DNA from: CAUJGQ01 sp042408665
GTDB taxonomy: Bacteria > Chloroflexota > Dehalococcoidia > CAUJGQ01
DNA length: 64,000 nt
NCBI GenBank assembly: GCA_042408665.1
Contig: JBHOQW010000235.1
Location: 62,001 to 126,000 of the forward strand
Direction of reading: 5' to 3'
This document shows positions 34,225-50,714 of the stretch, piece after piece. Each line of letters starts with the position of its first letter. Within the stretch, counting starts at the first letter, position 1. Under the pieces are notes generated by a model that saw nothing but the letters and a program-made list of their open reading frames with translations, made no database searches and was not told the origin of the DNA. The position numbers and the translations under genes are program-made.

Positions 34225-35670
34225 TTACCGCTCCATAGTGCCGTAGTCCACGTAGCGGTGGCCATCCACCACGGAGCAATGCAGGGTCTGGCGCAGGCGG
34301 TCCGTCTCCACCGCGACCTGCGTGCGTTCGACCCGCATCCACGTCGGGTGGGGACCGTCGCGCAGCGCCTCGTGCAGGACGCGCCCATCCAGCCCCGGCG
34401 GCACGCCCAGCCCTAGCACGTGGCACAGCGTGGGCATAATGTCCACGTTGCCGGCCGGAACCTCGCTCACCACCCCCTGCTTGAAGTCCGGGCCGGCGAC
34501 GATGAGCGTGTTGCGGATGTCCCACGGGCTGATGGCCCCGTGGCTGGCCACGTACCGGCCGCCGCCGAACACGGCCGCGGCCGTGCCCGGATAGCCGTGT
34601 TCGTTCGGCTCGTGCCCCCACTGGCGCGAATACAGCACGTCCGGCGCTGCGGGACCGGCCGCGCCCACCGTCGCCAGCGCAAACGTGCCGTCCACCAGCG
34701 GCCTGTCGCCACCGGTGAAGAGCGGGCCGATGGACGGCAGGCGGTGCAGGCAGGCCACGACGGCCGCCACACGGTCCGGGTCGTGGTCGCGCACGTAGAT
34801 GCACTCACCGAACACGACCACGTCGTCGCTCTCGCGCGACTCCTTCACCCCGGCCCGCACCAGCGCCTCGGCCACGTCCACCCCCGGCACGAGCGTGGAG
34901 AAGCCGTGGTCGGAGGCCACGATCACGTTCGTTTCGCCGACGAGACCGTGGCGTTCCAGGGCGGCCAGGATTGCGCCCAGATTGTGATCGGCGTCACGGA
35001 TGGCGCGCAGGGTGTCGGGATGGCCGATGCCGCGCGCGTGCTGCGTACCGTCCGGGTCGGAGTGCCAGAAATGGATCAGACGCGGTGGGTCGTCGGCCAG
35101 GAGGACGTCGGTGATGGCGCGCGTGCACCAAGCGTTCATCGCCGTGTTGGGCACGGCACGCGGCGGCAGCGACCCCAGCCGTTCGGTCAGGTCGCTCAGG
35201 TCAACGCCGATGATACTGGCCGGGTGCAGCATGATGCCGCCGTGGCGGCGCACCTCGGGGTGCTGGAGGAGGGCGGAGCCGGGGCTGCCACTGCTCACCA
35301 CGGCGGCGCGGCCGCCTGCCTGCGCCACGTGCTCGGCCAGGGTGGGGGCGAACAGCACGCGCCCGTCCCGCCCCGTCCGCAACGCCTCCAGATGGGTGTG
35401 GTCGCCGGCGTTGAGGCGGCCGTTCTGCGTGGCCCCCGGAGCGAAGAACTCGTTGCCGGGGATGCCGTGCCGGCCGGGCAGCAACCCTGTCACCATCGAT
35501 GCGGCGTTCACGCGGGTGACCGTGGGAAAGACGGCATGACTGTTGGTGAACCGCACGCCCGCGGCGGCCAGTCGCCAGAGATTAGGGGTCAGCTCCGGGC
35601 CGACGAAGTCCGGACGCAGGCCGTCCCACACCATCACGATGGCCCGCCGCTCACCGCGCGCCGCCGTCAT
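34225..35670 (-). CDS. Alkaline-phosphatase-fold phosphodiesterase (right-arm copy)
   Basis: Mirror of 12067-13512: 481 residues, nucleophile threonine in FPTVTRVN, metal ligands in ASDHGFS and HEPNEHG. Confidence 0.85.
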   Translation of the reverse strand: MTAARGERRAIVMVWDGLRPDFVGPELTPNLWRLAAAGVRFTNSHAVFPTVTRVNAASMVTGLLPGRHGIPGNEFFAPGATQNGRLNAGDHTHLEALRTGRDGRVLFAPTLAEHVAQAGGRAAVVSSGSPGSALLQHPEVRRHGGIMLHPASIIGVDLSDLTERLGSLPPRAVPNTAMNAWCTRAITDVLLADDPPRLIHFWHSDPDGTQHARGIGHPDTLRAIRDADHNLGAILAALERHGLVGETNVIVASDHGFSTLVPGVDVAEALVRAGVKESRESDDVVVFGECIYVRDHDPDRVAAVVACLHRLPSIGPLFTGGDRPLVDGTFALATVGAAGPAAPDVLYSRQWGHEPNEHGYPGTAAAVFGGGRYVASHGAISPWDIRNTLIVAGPDFKQGVVSEVPAGNVDIMPTLCHVLGLGVPPGLDGRVLHEALRDGPHPTWMRVERTQVAVETDRLRQTLHCSVVDGHRYVDYGTMER

Positions 35671-35773
35671 CGCCGTGCTCCTGGCAGGAAATCTCAGCGC
35701 CAGTGTAGCCGGAACCGCACGGGCCCGGCGCCCTCACGGCGCACCGCGGGCGATGGGCGGGGTGACCGACCGC

Positions 35774-35983
35774 TCAGACGGGGGCAGGCCACGGCGCCCG
35801 TGTGTCCGGCCGGTTCACGAAGGCGGTTTCTCGGTATAAGGGGCGGTTAGGCACCCGCCGGCGATGCGCCGGGCCCTCGAGACGACATTGCCCGCATGTC
35901 GGGCAGGGGTCACACGCCCACGTGTCGCAGACAGGACTGGCGCCGAGCGCCTGACCACAGGCGAAACAACGCAGCGACCCCAT
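35774..35983 (-). CDS. Cysteine-rich miniprotein (right-arm copy)
   Basis: Mirror of 11754-11963: 69 residues with eight cysteines in the N-terminal half and a GGAGGT ribosome site. Unknown function. Confidence 0.6.
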   Translation of the reverse strand: MGSLRCFACGQALGASPVCDTWACDPCPTCGQCRLEGPAHRRRVPNRPLYRETAFVNRPDTRAPWPAPV

Positions 35984-36082
35984 ACCTGCACCTCCCTGGA
36001 GCGTCGTGCGTGGGACAGGCACGGCCTGCCACGCGGGCGATATCGCCCGGCGCGCGCCGTGGGCGTGGTTTGAGACGGGGTG

Positions 36083-36427
36083 TCAGGCGGCGCCGAGCAA
36101 CGCGCGCCGGTGCCGGCGGGCCAGCAGCCCGGCCACCATCAGTGCGCCGACGGCACCCGCCAGCACACCGGCGCCGGCGGCGCCGACTGCCGGGCGAATG
36201 CGCCAGCGCACACCGGCCTCCTCGGCCGGCGCGCCGGTGGCCAGGTCCGCCGCTAGCTCGAGGGCGAGCGCGCGGTTGGCCCGTTCCTGGCGGACGAGCA
36301 GATCGGCGCAGCGCCCGCAGGCCGCGAGGTGGTGCTCTGCCGCCGTGCGTTCTTCAGGGGAGAGCTCCCCGTCCAGCAGGGCCACGATGAGTTCATCGGC
36401 TAGGTGACGGCGGGAGAGCAGGCGCAT
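36083..36427 (-). CDS. Zinc-binding anti-sigma factor (right-arm copy)
   Basis: Mirror of 11310-11654: His-x3-Cys-x2-Cys motif and one C-terminal membrane helix. It overlaps the sigma gene by 35 bases. Confidence 0.88.
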   Translation of the reverse strand: MRLLSRRHLADELIVALLDGELSPEERTAAEHHLAACGRCADLLVRQERANRALALELAADLATGAPAEEAGVRWRIRPAVGAAGAGVLAGAVGALMVAGLLARRHRRALLGAA

Positions 36428-37001
36428 AGTCGAGTTCCTGTTCGTAGTGCTTCCGGAAGCGAGCTTTGGCGCGCGTCACACGCTGGCGTGCGGCCGTCTC
36501 ACCGATCTCCAGCACCCGGGCGATGCCGTGATAGTCCAGGCCCTGCTGCACGCTCAACAGCAACACCAAGCGGTCAGCCGGCGACAGCCGGCGCAGGGCC
36601 GCGTTGACGGCCATGCGCTCCACGGTCTCCGCGCCCGGATCGCGCACCAGCGGCTGAGCGCGCATCACCAGGTCGCGGAGCCGTTGCCGGAACCGGCGCC
36701 GGCGTACCGCGTCCAGGGCGTTGTTCGTGGCCGCACGGTACAGCCATCCCTGGAGGGCCGGCAGCTCACTTCCGGCCTGTACCGCCCGGAACAACTCCAG
36801 GAAGGTGTCCTGGAGCGTGTCCTCGGCCAGGTCCGGGTCGTCCAGCGCCCGACGCAGGTATCGGCGCAGCCCGCCTTCGTAGCGGCGCACCAGCACGGCA
36901 AACGCGTCATGGTCACCGGCGCGGACCCGCTCCAGCGCCTCAGCGTCCGCGAGCTCATCGCCAGCGCCGGACGCGGCCCGCTCCTCAATCATCATCACCA
37001 C
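36393..37001 (-). CDS. ECF-type sigma factor (right-arm copy)
   Basis: Mirror of 10736-11344: 202 residues, sigma regions 2 and 4 only, paired with the overlapping anti-sigma gene. Confidence 0.93.
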   Translation of the reverse strand: MVMMIEERAASGAGDELADAEALERVRAGDHDAFAVLVRRYEGGLRRYLRRALDDPDLAEDTLQDTFLELFRAVQAGSELPALQGWLYRAATNNALDAVRRRRFRQRLRDLVMRAQPLVRDPGAETVERMAVNAALRRLSPADRLVLLLSVQQGLDYHGIARVLEIGETAARQRVTRAKARFRKHYEQELDYAPALPPSPSR

Positions 37002-37065
37002 GCGTGTTCACCTGTCCCTGCTTTGGAGCGCACCCCGGCCGCGCCCTGCGACAGGGGGGTCTCGA

Positions 37066-38355
37066 TTACGGGAAGATACCGCGATAGCGCAGCGCCTCCT
37101 CCTCGCGGCGCAGGGCGAGCATGTACGCCGCCTCCCGCATCGAGACCCCTTCACGCGTGGCGAGGGTGTACACCTCGTCAAAGCTCCGGGTCATGATGCG
37201 CTTCAGCCGGAGGTTAACCTCTTCTTCCTCCCAGAAGAACGATTGCAGGTCCTGCACCCACTCAAAGTACGAGACGACGACCCCGCCGGCGTTGGCTAGG
37301 ATGTCGGGCACCACGAACACGCCCTTCTCCTCGAGGATGAGGTCAGCCTCCGGGGTGGTAGGACCGTTGGCGCCTTCGATGATGATCTTGGCTCGCACCC
37401 GCGGCGCGTTGCGCGCCGTGATCTGGTTCTCCAGGGCGGCCGGCACCAGAATATCGACCGGAAGCTCCAGTAACTCGGCGTTGGTGATGTGGTCAAAATC
37501 TCCGTTCGCCTGGCTGAGCGACAGCCCCCGCTCCTTAACAGATTGCAGCTCGTGCCATTCGAGCCCCTTCGGGTTGTACACCCCGCCAGACACGTCGCTC
37601 ACGGCCACCAGGCGGCAGCCTTGGCTGCGCAGCAGCCGCGCCGCGTTGGAGCCGACGTTGCCAAAACCCTGGACGGCGACGGTCGCCCCCTCTAGACTGA
37701 TCCCGCGCGCGCGGCAGGCCTCCTGCGCGATATAGAGGATGCCGCGACCGGTGGCGTCGACCCGGCCGCGCGTGCCGCCCACAGCGATCGGCTTGCCGGT
37801 GACCACGCCCGGCACCACGTAGCCTCGGTTCATTGAGTAGGTGTCCATGAACCAGGCCATGATGCGGGCATCGGTGCCCATATCCGGCGCCGGGATATCT
37901 TTTTCCGGCCCGATAATGATTTGGATCTCGGAGGCGTAACGGCGCGTCAGTCGCTCCAGCTCGGCCTCGGACAGCAGCTTCGGGTCCACGGCCACGCCGC
38001 CCTTGGCGCCGCCGTAGGGCAGGTTGACCACGGCGCACTTCCACGTCATCCACATGGCCAGCGCCTTGACCTCATCGAGCGTCACCATCGGGTGGTAGCG
38101 GATGCCGCCCTTGGCCGGGCCGCGGGCGGTGGAGTGCTGCACGCGGTAGCCGGTGAACACACGGATGCTCCCGTCGTCCATCTTCACCGGGAAGTTCACC
38201 GTCAACTCCCGCCGTGGCGTGCGCATCACCTCCCGCAGGTTGGGGTCCAGGTGCAGCCGCTCGGCGACCTTGTCGAACTGCGCCAACGCCGTCTGGTAGG
38301 CGCTTTCCACCGCGGGTGCCGGTGCCGGCACCGGCATCGTCCCACCGGCCGTCAT
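37066..38355 (-). CDS. Glu/Leu-type amino-acid dehydrogenase, probably glutamate dehydrogenase (right-arm copy)
   Basis: Mirror of 9382-10671: 429 residues with PYGGAKGG and GFGNVGSNAA. It lies downstream of rpoC on the same strand but behind a terminator-like hairpin. Confidence 0.93.
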   Translation of the reverse strand: MTAGGTMPVPAPAPAVESAYQTALAQFDKVAERLHLDPNLREVMRTPRRELTVNFPVKMDDGSIRVFTGYRVQHSTARGPAKGGIRYHPMVTLDEVKALAMWMTWKCAVVNLPYGGAKGGVAVDPKLLSEAELERLTRRYASEIQIIIGPEKDIPAPDMGTDARIMAWFMDTYSMNRGYVVPGVVTGKPIAVGGTRGRVDATGRGILYIAQEACRARGISLEGATVAVQGFGNVGSNAARLLRSQGCRLVAVSDVSGGVYNPKGLEWHELQSVKERGLSLSQANGDFDHITNAELLELPVDILVPAALENQITARNAPRVRAKIIIEGANGPTTPEADLILEEKGVFVVPDILANAGGVVVSYFEWVQDLQSFFWEEEEVNLRLKRIMTRSFDEVYTLATREGVSMREAAYMLALRREEEALRYRGIFP

Positions 38356-38471
38356 CACGTTCCTCCGCCAGCCGACGCGGGCGCATGCGGCGCACGCCGG
38401 CTTTTCAGGCAGGATAACACGCGCGTCCCGCGTGCCTCAGCCCGCGACCGGGCGCAGGGGCCAGGCAGGGA

Positions 38472-38503
38472 ACGGGGGTAGGGCTCGTCAGCCCTACCCC
38501 CGT
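38472..38503 (-). terminator. Terminator-like hairpin after rpoC (right-arm copy)
   Basis: Mirror of 9234-9265: perfect 14-bp stem with a four-base loop. Confidence 0.7.
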
Positions 38504-38524
38504 GGGAGCAACCCGACCGATGGC

Positions 38525-42922
<4,398 letters not shown>

Positions 42923-42934
42923 GGTTCCCTCGCT

Positions 42935-42988
42935 TCATCGGGACGGAGGCGGGCGGCGCCCGATGGCCGCGCGGCCGCCGCCTTCCAT
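42935..42988 (-). CDS. Putative 17-residue leader peptide before rpoC (right-arm copy)
   Basis: Mirror of 4749-4802: strong ribosome site, Pro-Pro-Pro near the end, stop 12 bases before rpoC. Confidence 0.35.
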   Translation of the reverse strand: MEGGGRAAIGRRPPPSR

Positions 42989-43060
42989 CCGTTTCCCTTC
43001 CTCTAAGGCTGAATCACCGGGTCTTGCCCCACTCAGGCCGCGGCGGCGGGCCGGGCGGGG

Positions 43061-46870
<3,810 letters not shown>

Positions 46871-46974
46871 GCCTATGCGCTCCTCAGACGGCTGCGTCAG
46901 ATGACAGAACGGCCCCGAACCTGGGCACCGCGTGCAACTCTGAAACGGGGAAGAAAAGGACAAAGAGGGTCATA

Positions 46975-47016
46975 CCTAGCCGAGAGGAGTATATCCAGCT
47001 AGGCAGCGGCTGTCAA
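46975..47016 (-). promoter_or_regulatory. Consensus promoter of rpoBC (right-arm copy)
   Basis: Mirror of 721-762: TTGACA (47011-47016), 17 bases, TATACT (46988-46993), with the CCTAGC/GCTAGG inverted repeat around the -10 box. Confidence 0.8.
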
Positions 47017-47148
47017 GCACCTGGTGGCCGGCGGTGAGCTGCGGGTCCGCGCTGGGGGTGAACCGCTGTCCGCCTCCTTTCCACGCGCACTTCTGCAGCC
47101 ATCATACCGCATCCTGTCAAGCCTCCAGGGGCGGGGCGCGGCGGCCCA

Positions 47149-48513
47149 TCAGCCGAGACGCCACCTGGTGCCGGACGGGCTATCCTCCAGCGTCACGCCC
47201 AGCTCGGCCAGGCGGGCGCGGATGCGGTCGGCCAGCAGGTACTGTTTGGCCGCGCGCAGCTCCGCCCGCACCTCCACCAGTAGGTCGATGAACGGCCGCG
47301 CGGCCAGCACCTCCCCTTCCGTCTCTTCCAGGCGCAGGCCGAGCACGCCGGCCAGCTCCAGCAGGGTGGCTTGGGCGAGCGCGATGCCGTGGCCGGCGTC
47401 GCGGCCGCGGTTGATGGCGGCCGCCAGGTCGTACAGGGCGGCGACGGCGCCGGAGGTGTTGAGGTCGTCGTCCATCGCCGCCTCGAAGGCGCGCCGGAAC
47501 GGCTCCGGGTCCACCTCCACGGTGCCCGTCGCCCGGCCGGGCCGGCGGGCGGCGAAGCGCAGCCGCTCGGCCCCCGCTCGATGCCCGCGCACCGCCTCCT
47601 CGGTGAAGTTGAGCGGCTTGCTGTAGGTTCCGGAGAGGATGAACAGGCGCAGGGCGTCCGCCCCGTAGCGCTCCACCGCCTCGCGGATGGTGATGAAGTT
47701 GCCCAGCGACTTGCTCATCTTGTCGCCGTGCATGCGCATCATGCCGTTGTGCACCCAGAAGTTCACGAACGGCACCACGCCGGTGTAGGCCTCGGACTGG
47801 GCGATCTCATTCTCGTGGTGCGGGAAGATGAGGTCCGTGCCGCCGCCGTGGATGTCGATGGAGGGGCCCAGATACCGCACCGCCATGGCCGAGCACTCGA
47901 TGTGCCAGCCCGGCCGCCCCGGCCCCCACGGGCTGTCCCAGGACGGCTCGCCCGGCTTGGCCGCCTTCCACAGGGCGAAATCGGCCGGGTGCTCTTTGGT
48001 CTCGTCGGCCTCCACGCGCACCCCCGCCATGATTGCCGCCAGCGACTGGTGCGAGAGCTTGCCGTAGTCCGGCTTGCGCGTCACCCGGAAGTAGACGTCG
48101 CCCTTGGCGGCGTAGGCGTACCCCTTGTCGATCAGGCCCTGCACCATCTCGATGATGGTCGGGATCTCCTCGGTGGCGTAGGGGGCCACCGTGGGCGGCA
48201 ACACGTTCAGCGCCTCCATGTCCTCCACGTAGCGCGCGGCATACCGGCGGGCCAGCGCCAGCGGCTCTTCGCCGAGCTGGCGCGCCCGCTCGATGATTTT
48301 GTCGTCGATATCGGTGAAGTTGCGCACGTGGTGCACCCGGTAGCCGCGGTACTCCAGGTAGCGGCGCAGCACGTCGAACACGATGGCGCTCATGGCGTGG
48401 CCGATGTGCGCCTCGTCGTACGGGGTCACCCCGCAGACGTACATGGTCACCTCGTCATCCCGGAGCGGGACGAACTCGGCCACCTGCTGGGTCATGGTGT
48501 TGTACAGCTTCAT
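47149..48513 (-). CDS. cysS: Cysteine-tRNA ligase, complete
   Basis: The intact 454-residue class I synthetase that joins cysteine to tRNA-Cys in the cytoplasm. The HIGH motif is at residues 36-39 (AHIGHA), preceded by the zinc ligand Cys27 in YVCGVT. Further zinc ligands are expected in GWHIECSAM and FPHHENEIAQSE, and KMSKS is at 265-269. Length is close to the E. coli enzyme (461). Bases 47149-47736 are the part duplicated at 1-588; the palindrome boundary at 47736 falls inside this gene with no change of frame. It follows cysE by 53 bases, linking cysteine synthesis to its charging. Confidence 0.97.
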   Translation of the reverse strand: MKLYNTMTQQVAEFVPLRDDEVTMYVCGVTPYDEAHIGHAMSAIVFDVLRRYLEYRGYRVHHVRNFTDIDDKIIERARQLGEEPLALARRYAARYVEDMEALNVLPPTVAPYATEEIPTIIEMVQGLIDKGYAYAAKGDVYFRVTRKPDYGKLSHQSLAAIMAGVRVEADETKEHPADFALWKAAKPGEPSWDSPWGPGRPGWHIECSAMAVRYLGPSIDIHGGGTDLIFPHHENEIAQSEAYTGVVPFVNFWVHNGMMRMHGDKMSKSLGNFITIREAVERYGADALRLFILSGTYSKPLNFTEEAVRGHRAGAERLRFAARRPGRATGTVEVDPEPFRRAFEAAMDDDLNTSGAVAALYDLAAAINRGRDAGHGIALAQATLLELAGVLGLRLEETEGEVLAARPFIDLLVEVRAELRAAKQYLLADRIRARLAELGVTLEDSPSGTRWRLG

Positions 48514-48566
48514 CGATGTCTCTCAACGCAGCGGTTCGTAGCGGTCGCCGGTACGCTGGTCGGCGG

Positions 48567-49244
48567 TTATCGCGTCACATCCTCCGCCGGCTCACCCGCC
48601 CGTGCGGGCGTCTCCCGCATGAGCCGTTCCAGACGCGCTTCCAACTCGCGCACACGCTGCTCCAGCGCTTCGATCCGGTCCCACTCCGGGTCCGGCAGCC
48701 GCACGACGGAGTCGTTGCCCGGATCATGGTAGGCGATGATGTGGCCCGGCACACCCACCACGGTGGCGTACGGTGGCACGTTGGACACCACCACCGAGCC
48801 GGCGCCGATGCGGGCGTGGTCTCCCACGGTGATCGCGCCGAGGAGGATGGCGCCCGCACCGACGGTGACGTTATTGCCGAGCGTCGGGTGGCGCTTGACC
48901 CGCTTGGTGCTGGTGCCGCCCAGCGTCACCCCCTGCAGCAGGTGGCAATCGTCGCCGATCACCGCCGTCTCGCCGATCACCACCCCCATGCCGTGGTCGA
49001 TGAACAGCCCCTCGCCGATCACCGCGCCCGGATGGATCTCGATGCCGGTGAGCATGCGGCTGATGTGGGAGATCAGGCGCGGGATGATCGGCACGCCCTT
49101 GCGGTGCAACCAGTGCGCCAGGCGGTGGAACTGCCGGGCATGGAACCCGGGATAAGCGAGGATGACTTCCAGGGCGCTGCGCGCCGCCGGGTCGCGCGTC
49201 AGCGCGGCGTCGATATCACGCTTGATACTGCGCAGCAGGGACAT
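48567..49244 (-). CDS. cysE: Serine O-acetyltransferase
   Basis: A 225-residue hexapeptide-repeat acetyltransferase making O-acetylserine from serine and acetyl-CoA, the first step of cysteine synthesis. After an N-terminal helical part (1-65), the left-handed beta-helix includes the catalytic segment GLFIDHGMGVVIGETAVIGD and the loop GVTLGGTSTKRVKRHPTLGN. The last 40 residues form an extra coiled coil (EALEQRVRELEARLERL). ATG 49244 follows GGAGG by about eight bases. It sits between ispF and cysS. A -10 box at the ispF stop and a 160-base structured leader suggest its own regulated promoter. Confidence 0.95.
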   Translation of the reverse strand: MSLLRSIKRDIDAALTRDPAARSALEVILAYPGFHARQFHRLAHWLHRKGVPIIPRLISHISRMLTGIEIHPGAVIGEGLFIDHGMGVVIGETAVIGDDCHLLQGVTLGGTSTKRVKRHPTLGNNVTVGAGAILLGAITVGDHARIGAGSVVVSNVPPYATVVGVPGHIIAYHDPGNDSVVRLPDPEWDRIEALEQRVRELEARLERLMRETPARAGEPAEDVTR

Positions 49245-49378
49245 GGCGCGTTCCTCCAAGGCAGCGGGGCGGTCGCTCGCCACGGGGCGCACTCCGAGCG
49301 GTGCCGGAGTCGCCCCCGACGACACGCGCAGCCGCGCGCCGGGACCAACGCGCCGGCCGGGGAGAAGGTGGTGCACAT
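49199..49378 (-). CDS. Putative cysteine-rich leader ORF upstream of and overlapping cysE
   Basis: A 59-codon frame starts ATG-TGC at 49378 and has seven cysteine codons (positions 2, 17, 19, 30, 46, 48, 49). It runs in another frame through the cysE start codon, so the Cys-Pro-Cys-Cys codons lie exactly on the cysE initiation site. Its ribosome site is weak. Cysteine-rich leader ORFs control cysteine genes in some actinobacteria; here this is inference, and chance cysteine codons are possible in DNA this GC-rich. Confidence 0.3.
   Translation of the reverse strand: MCTTFSPAGALVPARGCACRRGRLRHRSECAPWRATAPLPWRNAPCPCCAVSSVISTPR
49284..49316 (-). promoter_or_regulatory. Strong hairpin in the cysE leader
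   Basis: GGGGCG-C-ACTCCG (49284-49296) pairs with CGGAGT-CGCCCC (49305-49316): 12 base pairs with a single bulge, 40 bases before the cysE ATG and inside the cysteine-rich leader frame. It could act as an attenuator or anti-attenuator. Confidence 0.45.
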
Positions 49379-49405
49379 GCGGGTGTCCCCACAGGGATCG
49401 GCAGC

Positions 49406-49411
49406 ATTATA
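49406..49411 (-). promoter_or_regulatory. TATAAT -10 box upstream of cysE
   Basis: Minus-strand TATAAT at the end of ispF is the only perfect -10 consensus I noted in an intergenic or gene-end position. No good -35 lies 15-18 bases upstream, so activity would need an activator or an extended contact. It predicts a leader of about 155 bases before cysE. Confidence 0.4.
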
Positions 49412-49940
49412 GCAAAGGTGGAGGCGGGTCTGCGGCGTCCGGCCGACGGCGACGCACCAGCGCCACGGCCCACGCCGCCACCGCCTCACCCCGGCCCACC
49501 GCATCGAGCCCCTCGTTGCTCTTGGCCTTGACGCTCACCTGCTCCGGCGTGACCCCGAGCGCGCCGGCGATAACGCGGCGCATCGCCTCCGCATGGGGCG
49601 CGATGCGCGGGCGCTCGGCGATGACGGTGATATCCACGTTCACCGGCTCGCACGCTGCCCGGCGCAGCCCGGCCACCACCTGCCGCAGGAGCGCACCGGA
49701 GTCGGCGTCCTTGTAGCGCGGGTCGTCGGGCGGGAAGTGGGTCCCGATATCACCCAGACCGGCCGCGCCCAACAAGGCATCGATCACCGCGTGCAGGACG
49801 ACGTCGGCATCGCTGTGGCCGATCAGCCCCGAATCGCATGGGACGTGCACCCCACCCAGCACCAGGGGCCGCCGCGCCCCAAACCGGTGGATGTCATAGC
49901 CGGCGCCGACGCGGAAGGGAAGGTCATCGCCGCCGGTCAT
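49407..49940 (-). CDS. ispF: 2-C-methyl-D-erythritol 2,4-cyclodiphosphate synthase
   Basis: A 177-residue trimeric enzyme of the non-mevalonate isoprenoid pathway. It converts CDP-methylerythritol 2-phosphate to the cyclic diphosphate, releasing CMP. Metal ligands Asp and His are in GAGYDIHRFG, the third His is in GHSDADVVLHAV, and the family signature is KSNEGLDAVGRGE near residue 140. The C-terminus is extended and Pro-rich. Its ATG overlaps the stop of the upstream gene (ATGA). The partner ispD is not adjacent in this window; the upstream neighbour is an unrelated membrane protein. Confidence 0.96.
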   Translation of the reverse strand: MTGGDDLPFRVGAGYDIHRFGARRPLVLGGVHVPCDSGLIGHSDADVVLHAVIDALLGAAGLGDIGTHFPPDDPRYKDADSGALLRQVVAGLRRAACEPVNVDITVIAERPRIAPHAEAMRRVIAGALGVTPEQVSVKAKSNEGLDAVGRGEAVAAWAVALVRRRRPDAADPPPPLL

Positions 49941-50572
49941 CCCTCGTCGTCCTCGTGCACCGGCCCGGGCCGGCCGCCGTCGAACTGCTCCAGCAGCCGC
50001 GCCAACAGCGCCCGCGCGGCGACGCTGCCGCGTTCAAAGGCATGCAGGGCGTCCTCCCGCCCGACCCGCGCGGCCTGGACGAGGTCGCGCACCTGGCGCA
50101 CGAAGTCGCCCTTGAGATCAAAGCGCTCGTCCACGTCCTCTGCGGCCCGGACGACCATCATGAACACGGCGTCCGACAGCCGCCGCAGCTCGTCACGCTC
50201 CGGCGTCCGGCCGCCGAGGCGCCGAGCCAGCTGCGCGCGCGCCGTCTCGGCGACGAGAGCGGCGATCTGCTGGTCGCTCATGCCCATGGCGCGCAGCAGG
50301 CGATAGGTGGTGATGAGCCCTTCCACCCGCTCGCGCAGGAGCGCCCCCTGCTCGTCCAGCGCCTCGGCCAGGCGGCCGAACAAGGCGCGCAGGCCGCCCT
50401 GGCCGGCGGCAGGGTGCCCATCGTCCTCCCGCCCGCGCTTCGGCAGGGCCGGTAAGCCGCTCTCGGCTGCGGCACGCCGCCCCTCACCCGCACCGGCGGC
50501 CAGGAAGGCGGCGAGCCACCCGGCCACCGTGGCCATCCCCACACCGGACCAGCCCCACCGTCCTCGTGCCAT
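49937..50572 (-). CDS. Membrane-anchored helical protein, unknown function
   Basis: A 211-residue protein with one N-terminal hydrophobic segment (about residues 9-27), which may be a signal anchor, then a polar linker and a mostly helical soluble domain (about 60-200). No family recognised. It overlaps ispF by four bases (ATGA), so the two are translated together, and it is probably the first gene of the ispF operon in this window. Confidence 0.7.
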   Translation of the reverse strand: MARGRWGWSGVGMATVAGWLAAFLAAGAGEGRRAAAESGLPALPKRGREDDGHPAAGQGGLRALFGRLAEALDEQGALLRERVEGLITTYRLLRAMGMSDQQIAALVAETARAQLARRLGGRTPERDELRRLSDAVFMMVVRAAEDVDERFDLKGDFVRQVRDLVQAARVGREDALHAFERGSVAARALLARLLEQFDGGRPGPVHEDDEG

Positions 50573-50648
50573 CGTGTCCTTCTCCGCGCGCCGCCTCGGC
50601 GACGCGCTTTCATTCTAGGCCAGCGAGACGCTGCCTCCCACCCTGCCC

Positions 50649-50677
50649 TTCAACCGGCGGGCCCGATTGCCTAGACT
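50649..50677 (+). promoter_or_regulatory. Weak promoter candidate for the CitE-like gene
   Basis: TTCAAC (50649-50654) and TAGACT (50672-50677) are separated by 17 bases, with the start codon 38 bases downstream. The -35 matches consensus at only three positions. Confidence 0.3.
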
Positions 50678-50714
50678 GACGCGGGAGCGCCAATAGACGC
50701 GTGGAGGTTGGCCC

